DNA from: Bacillota bacterium
GTDB lineage: Bacteria; Bacillota; Clostridia; Acetivibrionales; JAEZXR01
NCBI GenBank assembly: GCA_023419605.1
Contig: JAEZXR010000107.1
Coordinates: 62,001-126,000 of the forward strand
Direction of reading: 5' to 3'
Length of the DNA stretch: 64,000 nucleotides
Part shown: positions 59,518 through 64,000 of the stretch, piece after piece
Position numbering within the stretch: the first letter of the stretch is position 1
Layout: every line of letters begins with the position of its first letter
Position numbers and translations under genes: made by a program
Notes under the pieces: model-generated
Database searches by the model: none
What the model was told of the DNA's origin: nothing
What the model saw: the letters and a program-made list of their open reading frames with translations, nothing else

Positions 59518-61284
59518 GTGAAAACGACTTTTAAAGGAATTATTGACGGATGCATCGTTCCACACATTGAATATTATTTCCATGAGGTTTACAGAGAGCG
59601 AGAAAACCTGACTATTGACGGGGTGAAGGCTTTTAACAGTATTGATGTCTTTGTAGCGGGTAAATTAATCAATGCTTTCAGTTATCTTGTGGTGGGATTC
59701 GGCCAGGATCAGGAGAAATTTGCCGAATATAAGGAAAAGCTCAGGGAACTTGTTGATTTCGCGTCTCATTTGGAATTCAAGACCTGGGGCTCGCTAAATT
59801 GCATGACAGGCTTGTATCGGCTCCAGGAGCAGGGGATACTTTCGGAAGTTTTAGGGAGAGAAACGCAGGAAAGACTAAAAGAAAAGTGTGATTGGAGAAG
59901 GTTTGTAGATTTGGACGACCTTTCCTTGATCGAACTTCCTACAAATTATTACGGTGTTGCTTTTGGGGTTTCCCGTTACATGGAGCTTCTTGGATGGGAT
60001 GACAGCGGCTACAGCCGGAAGCTTCTCGATAAGCTGATGGCGCATATCGAAACTTATTCGGGGGGCCTGGGTTATATGGACGAAACCACAGGAGAGGGCC
60101 GCTTTGACCGTTATAGCCTGCTGACTCCAGGCGAGCTCAGTGCAATGCTGACAGAAACAAAGACGGAAGTACCTGCAAGGCTCCTTGAACTGCTGAGAAA
60201 ATCCTGCGACGTTCATTTGAACCTGGCTAATGAAGAAGGGGATGGATTCTCTTACGGCCGCAGCATCGGTCCTTACGGTGATACATCCAGCATGGAGGTT
60301 CTATCCATTGCCGCTTGCCTGGATATTTTAAGCCGGGAGGAAAAGGAAGTGGCCTATACCTTTAACTTAAAGAGTGCCGAGAAGTTTGTGAATTTCTGGA
60401 TGGATCAGGATATGAAATCCGTGAACTTATGGGATAAGGGACGGCGGACGGACGGCTACCGCAATAAAAACAGAATTCTTGGAGAAAACCTGTCGCTGTG
60501 TATGCAGTTAGTAAGTACTTATGAGCATTGGACAAAGGCTGGATTTTCAGACAGGACGGAAGCGGCGGATTATCCGGAGAAACTTAAAAAACTTCCGCAG
60601 TTTAGCTTCCATAAATTTTTACAGGGTGAGTATGACCGGGGAATGGCCATTATACGTGACGGAAAGCATGTGATTAGCCTCCCTCTCATCAATGGCGGGG
60701 CAACAAAATATCAATGTACCCCTTATTTGCCCATTCCCAACGCGAACCGTTTTCTGGAAACCGGGGCGGATACCCGGCACCCGAATCTTGTTCCCAGGCT
60801 GGTAACTGATATGGGAGTAGAACTGATGCCGATTTCTTACTTTAAGCAGATGAATTGCAGGAGTGATAAGGATGCGTTGGTGATCAGCTACCATCAAGAT
60901 GAACTGGCTAATCTGGAAGCAAAGGCTCCCAAAAAGTTTCATGGAGTAAAGACAAAGACTGAGTACAGATTTACACAGGGATGCATTGAAAGGGAAGAAA
61001 CTTATTATTCCGAGAGAGCAGTGCAGCAGTTCCGGGAGGTGAATATGGAATTTGCCACATTCTCGAAGAAACCTGCAGTCAATGATAACAAAATTGTTTT
61101 CGGAGAAGGAGATATTCTGGAGATTGAGGTTTTCGGATTAGAGCTGTGTGATATCCTCTGTCTTGAGGGAAATCCGGATTACTGCACTTCCCATGGGAAT
61201 CTCCAAACGCTGGTGCGCTGGCGAAAAAAGGAGTTTGAAATCAATGAACAGCGATGTGTCAAATGGGTTATAAAGTATAGATAG
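59518..61284 (+). CDS. Putative polysaccharide lyase-like protein
   Basis: A 588-residue protein with no signal peptide. The first 370 residues are helical and suggest an alpha/alpha toroid (WGSLNCMTGLYRLQEQG, LIELPTNYYGVAFGVSRYMELLG, EGDGFSYGRSIGPYGDTSSMEVL). The rest is beta-rich (IIRDGKHVISLPLINGGATKYQ, HGVKTKTEYRFTQG). This two-part layout is that of heparinase II/III-type and related lyases, but I cannot match a named family. The neighbour GH88 enzyme acts on lyase products, which supports a lyase or uronate-handling role. The start is GTG with a GAGGGGGTGGAG site. Confidence 0.55.
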   Translation: MKTTFKGIIDGCIVPHIEYYFHEVYRERENLTIDGVKAFNSIDVFVAGKLINAFSYLVVGFGQDQEKFAEYKEKLRELVDFASHLEFKTWGSLNCMTGLYRLQEQGILSEVLGRETQERLKEKCDWRRFVDLDDLSLIELPTNYYGVAFGVSRYMELLGWDDSGYSRKLLDKLMAHIETYSGGLGYMDETTGEGRFDRYSLLTPGELSAMLTETKTEVPARLLELLRKSCDVHLNLANEEGDGFSYGRSIGPYGDTSSMEVLSIAACLDILSREEKEVAYTFNLKSAEKFVNFWMDQDMKSVNLWDKGRRTDGYRNKNRILGENLSLCMQLVSTYEHWTKAGFSDRTEAADYPEKLKKLPQFSFHKFLQGEYDRGMAIIRDGKHVISLPLINGGATKYQCTPYLPIPNANRFLETGADTRHPNLVPRLVTDMGVELMPISYFKQMNCRSDKDALVISYHQDELANLEAKAPKKFHGVKTKTEYRFTQGCIEREETYYSERAVQQFREVNMEFATFSKKPAVNDNKIVFGEGDILEIEVFGLELCDILCLEGNPDYCTSHGNLQTLVRWRKKEFEINEQRCVKWVIKYR

Positions 61285-61491
61285 GGGAGTTTGTATTCCC
61301 GGCTGATTTGAGTGTGCCCAAACGCAAAATCCGCAAATGAAAATAATCTGTTTTCGATTAAAGACCATACATCCATTACAGCAAAAGCCGGTTAATAAGG
61401 AGAATAAAAGCAATAGGCTGTGCTGGATAAATTCAGTACTGTTTATTATTGAACTAAAAATACGTTTTCAAATAGAAGAGGAGGCAATAGA

Positions 61492-62628
61492 GTGAGTGAA
61501 TTAAGGACCTTGGAAATCCAGGGTATGGAAAATTTTATTAATAAGACATGGGAGCGAATTAATCTCAAGATGGAAAGAATGACTGCGCAAATGAGGGACA
61601 AATCACCGCATAAGTCTGCAAGCGGAATTTATGATGATATGCGCCTGGATTGGTGGACCTCGGGTTTTTGGCCGGGTACGCTCTGGATCATGTATAGCAT
61701 GACAGGAAAGGAAGAGTACCGAAAGGAAGCCTGGGATTGGGACTGGCGGATAGAGGAATGCTTTACCCGACAGAACAATTTTCATCATGACGTAGGATTT
61801 CAATTTCTTCCCACTGCAGTCATCAAATACAAGCTCACGGGAGATGCAGATGGAAAGCGGAGAGGGATTCAGGCAGCAAATTTTTTAGCAGGAAGATTCA
61901 ACCTGGCAGGTAATTTCATCCGTGCCTGGAATCAGGATAAGACCGGGTGGTCCATTATTGATACTTCCATGAATCTTTCCTTGTTGTTCTGGGCGGCAGA
62001 AGAGCTCAAAGACCCAAGATACAAACACATTGCTATGGCCCATGCCGATACGGTTCTCAAGCACTTTATAAGGGAGGATGGTTCAGTCAAGCATATTGTA
62101 AGCTTCGATCCCGAGAACGGACAGTATATCGAGTGCTTTGGCGGGCAGGGCTATGCACCGGACTCTGCATGGAGCCGGGGGCAGGCCTGGGCACTGTATG
62201 GTATGGTTAACACCTACAAGTACACAGGTGAAAAGCGGTACCTTTATGCGGCACAGAGAATTGCCAATTTCTTTATTGCTGCGCTGGCTGAGGACGCTGT
62301 TCCATACTGGGACAGTAAATTGCCGGATACACAGGGACAGATACGGGATACTTCCGCAGCAGCCTGTGCGGCCTCTGGAATGTTGGAACTGGTAAGGTGC
62401 CTGCCGCAGCCGGAGGGAAGAGTTTATGGCACCTGGGTAAGCAAGATTCTTCGATCCCTTACGGAGAATTACTCGACACTGGAGCAGCTGGAGTATGAAG
62501 GTCTATTGCGTGGAGGGACCATCAGCCAGCCGGATAAGGATGGCGCCAATGTTTCCCTGATTTATGGCGATTATTTTTATGTAGAATGCTTTGCAAAGCT
62601 GCTGGGATGGTCAAAGAATATTTTTTAG
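61492..62628 (+). CDS. Unsaturated glucuronyl hydrolase, GH88
   Basis: A 378-residue GH88 protein. D100 (in HHDVGFQF) and D157 (in SIIDTSMNL) match the two catalytic Asp of unsaturated glucuronyl hydrolase. DWWTSGFWPGTLW and DSAWSRGQAWALYG are family signatures. No signal peptide, so cytoplasmic. It hydrates and releases the 4,5-unsaturated uronic acid left by polysaccharide lyases. Start GTG with GAGGAGG. It follows the lyase-like gene by 207 bp without a clear terminator between. Confidence 0.92.
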   Translation: MSELRTLEIQGMENFINKTWERINLKMERMTAQMRDKSPHKSASGIYDDMRLDWWTSGFWPGTLWIMYSMTGKEEYRKEAWDWDWRIEECFTRQNNFHHDVGFQFLPTAVIKYKLTGDADGKRRGIQAANFLAGRFNLAGNFIRAWNQDKTGWSIIDTSMNLSLLFWAAEELKDPRYKHIAMAHADTVLKHFIREDGSVKHIVSFDPENGQYIECFGGQGYAPDSAWSRGQAWALYGMVNTYKYTGEKRYLYAAQRIANFFIAALAEDAVPYWDSKLPDTQGQIRDTSAAACAASGMLELVRCLPQPEGRVYGTWVSKILRSLTENYSTLEQLEYEGLLRGGTISQPDKDGANVSLIYGDYFYVECFAKLLGWSKNIF

Positions 62629-62660
62629 TTTCCTTCTGACTTATATAGTTTGAATATTCC

Positions 62661-62710
62661 ATATATTACAAAAAGAAAAGCCTGTTCAGGCTTTTCTTTT
62701 TGTAATATAT
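62661..62710. terminator. Long palindromic terminator after the GH88 gene
   Basis: 24-bp perfect arms (62661-62684 and 62687-62710; core AAAAAGAAAAGCCTG/CAGGCTTTTCTTTTT) around a two-base centre. Functional on both strands. Confidence 0.9.
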
Positions 62711-62843
62711 GAAATACTGTCAATCAGAAGAAAAAATAATGATTGCATGTAAAAGCCGAATTCGGTATATTCGGAATATAGATTTGAAGAATTTATTTAT
62801 GAATATCAGCAAGCCCAGCCAGTACTGCTAAATTTAATGAACC

Positions 62844-62901
62844 GCCTGCAAAGCATTATGTTAGGTGCATCTTGTATATAGCACACATAAAGTTTGCAGG
62901 C
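62844..62901 (+). other. Structured hairpin upstream of the membrane regulator
   Basis: GCCTGCAAA (62844-62852) pairs with TTTGCAGGC (62893-62901). Inside, TTATGT pairs with ACATAA and GTGC with GCAC. The 62711-63083 spacer otherwise holds only a short ORF (62939-62977) with a good ribosome site. Confidence 0.5.
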
Positions 62902-63083
62902 AATTTATTTGCTTACTTATACGAGAGGAGTAGAATCGATGTTCTCTAGACGACATAAAATTCCTGTGATATTATAGGGTGTATCCAAGATGCCTGCTAT
63001 TACGCTGCTGCTAATTAGCATCGCCGGTTTGATGGAACATCCAAAAGTCCGCAAGGATAGATTTAGAAGGGATTGGGAAAGGG

Positions 63084-64000
63084 ATGAGGTCAGTGTATTC
63101 TCTCAAGGTCTTTCGCATTAACAGGAAAAGTATCGAAAGCAAAGTTTTGAAGATTATTTTTATCCTTTTGGCATTTCTGTGTCTATTTTCAATGGTAAAC
63201 AATTATTATTTCAAGCAATTGATAGATAAGGAGTTTCGTGAGCTGCGAGAGCGGGAATCTGATAATATCAATAAAGTGATGATGGAAAAGGACGGCAGTT
63301 TAAAAAACCTGTCACTGCAGTTGTTCAGTGACAGGAAAGTGATGCTTTTTAACGCGTCACCGGAAAAAGAGATCACCGGAGAGATGATGCATGAGGTAGC
63401 CTATATAACCAATTATCTTGATAGTATAAAAATTGCCGCAGGAGATATTACGGATATTATCATCTACTTTAAAAAGTTTAATCTGGCAGTAGGGAGCCGA
63501 GGTACTTACAGTGAGGATGTCTTTTTCAAAAATACCTTAACCAATGACGGGCAAAGTATTCGGCAGTGGCTCCATTCCCCGGGGGAAAGCAGTGGGGTGC
63601 ACGTCATGGAGGGGTCTTACCTTTTGGAAATGTGGTATAAAGGAGAGAATAAGTCCAATCTGTATATACGTAACGGTACGGACTTATCCATCGTCATTGT
63701 TATGAATAAGGAATACTCCAATGCACTTTTAAAACGAATGATTTCCAGTGAAGACACCGTAGTAATCATATTGGATAACGATATGAATATCTTTGCCTGC
63801 AATCGTCCGGAACTGGTAGATAGTAAGGGAAAGGATTTCCTCAAGGAGGCATTGGGACAAAAACGGTCACAAATATTGCTCGGAGAAGAAGCGTATCTCG
63901 TATCCGACCGGAAATCCTCCAATGGAGCCTATCATTATGTCTTTATGCATAAGAAGGATTTACTGTCTAAAAAACTGGTTTATGTAAACATGTACAGTGT
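63084..64000 (+). CDS. Membrane-bound sensor/regulator, 3' end cut by window edge
   Basis: About 305 codons are visible and the frame is open at the right edge. After MRSVYSLKVFRINRKSIESK comes a membrane segment (about residues 23-40, IIFILLAFLCLFSMV), then an extracytoplasmic region of at least 250 residues (LQLFSDRKVMLFN, YITNYLDSIKIAAGDITDIII, LDNDMNIFACNRPELV) resembling the dCache-like sensors of AraC-type (YesS-like) regulators or YesM-type kinases. The output domain is outside the window. Next to lyase and GH88 genes it probably senses a sugar. The start has AAAGGG close upstream and is moderately certain. Confidence 0.75.
   Translation, partial: MRSVYSLKVFRINRKSIESKVLKIIFILLAFLCLFSMVNNYYFKQLIDKEFRELRERESDNINKVMMEKDGSLKNLSLQLFSDRKVMLFNASPEKEITGEMMHEVAYITNYLDSIKIAAGDITDIIIYFKKFNLAVGSRGTYSEDVFFKNTLTNDGQSIRQWLHSPGESSGVHVMEGSYLLEMWYKGENKSNLYIRNGTDLSIVIVMNKEYSNALLKRMISSEDTVVIILDNDMNIFACNRPELVDSKGKDFLKEALGQKRSQILLGEEAYLVSDRKSSNGAYHYVFMHKKDLLSKKLVYVNMYS

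Overview
The window looks like chromosome of an endospore-forming, anaerobic, carbohydrate-degrading Firmicute of the class Clostridia. Spore genes support this: an alpha/beta SASP, prkA-yhbH-spoVR, and ytrH-ytrI. So do Gram-positive RNA regulators (PyrR attenuator, TPP and B12 riboswitches, T-box), strong purine-rich ribosome binding sites and U-rich terminators. The genus cannot be fixed from sequence alone.

Region 1 (1-7.7 kb) is the most unusual part. It is a one-directional cluster for a ribosomally made, modified peptide (RiPP). It holds a radical SAM/SPASM maturase cut by the left edge, a 66-residue precursor with 12 cysteines in five CxC units, two unrelated HExxH metalloprotease-like proteins, an ABC exporter without a peptidase domain, and two adjacent U32-family proteins. 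The U32 pair keeps cysteine patterns like those of the oxygen-independent hydroxylase pair UbiU/UbiV. A bidirectional terminator and a tRNA-Val close the cluster.

Region 2 (8-20.5 kb) holds a GH38 alpha-mannosidase, a Na/Ca-type antiporter, a YetF/DUF4363 pair, a K+ uptake operon (two TrkA-like subunits and a TrkH/KtrB-like channel), a SASP gene, PyrR-controlled uracil permease, a His-rich ferredoxin-like protein and an MGDG-synthase-like glycosyltransferase. Region 3 (20.8-33.6 kb) holds a D,D-carboxypeptidase, a B12-binding radical SAM protein, PolX, a Met-rich tandem-repeat protein, a membrane protein with two Ig-like repeats, and prkA-yhbH-spoVR. Region 4 (33.7-44.4 kb) holds an AraC regulator divergent from a GH4 enzyme, TPP-riboswitch-controlled thiT, and a purine/methyl-cycle group (PNP, SAH hydrolase, an HTH-methyltransferase fusion, MTA/SAH deaminase) interrupted by a Na/Pi symporter and ytrHI. 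Region 5 (44.7-58.5 kb) holds a B12-riboswitch-controlled btuFCD-like importer, tRNA-Thr, T-box-controlled trpS with a Trp-containing overlapping leader ORF, msrAB, a class IV aminotransferase, a DUF438/hemerythrin/PAS protein with a DUF1858 neighbour, DNA polymerase IV and an AEC transporter. Region 6 (58.5-64 kb) looks like a small uronic-acid polysaccharide locus: AraC regulator, lyase-like protein, GH88 unsaturated uronyl hydrolase, and the start of a membrane-bound regulator that runs off the right edge.

Between genes there are three families of short, structured, dispersed repeats, called A, B and C here. Family A sits directly after terminators. Family B has co-varying terminal stems, one copy lies inside the trpS T-box leader, and two copies seem to supply the ribosome binding site of the next gene. 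Family C is G/C-rich and has three copies between 36 and 42 kb.
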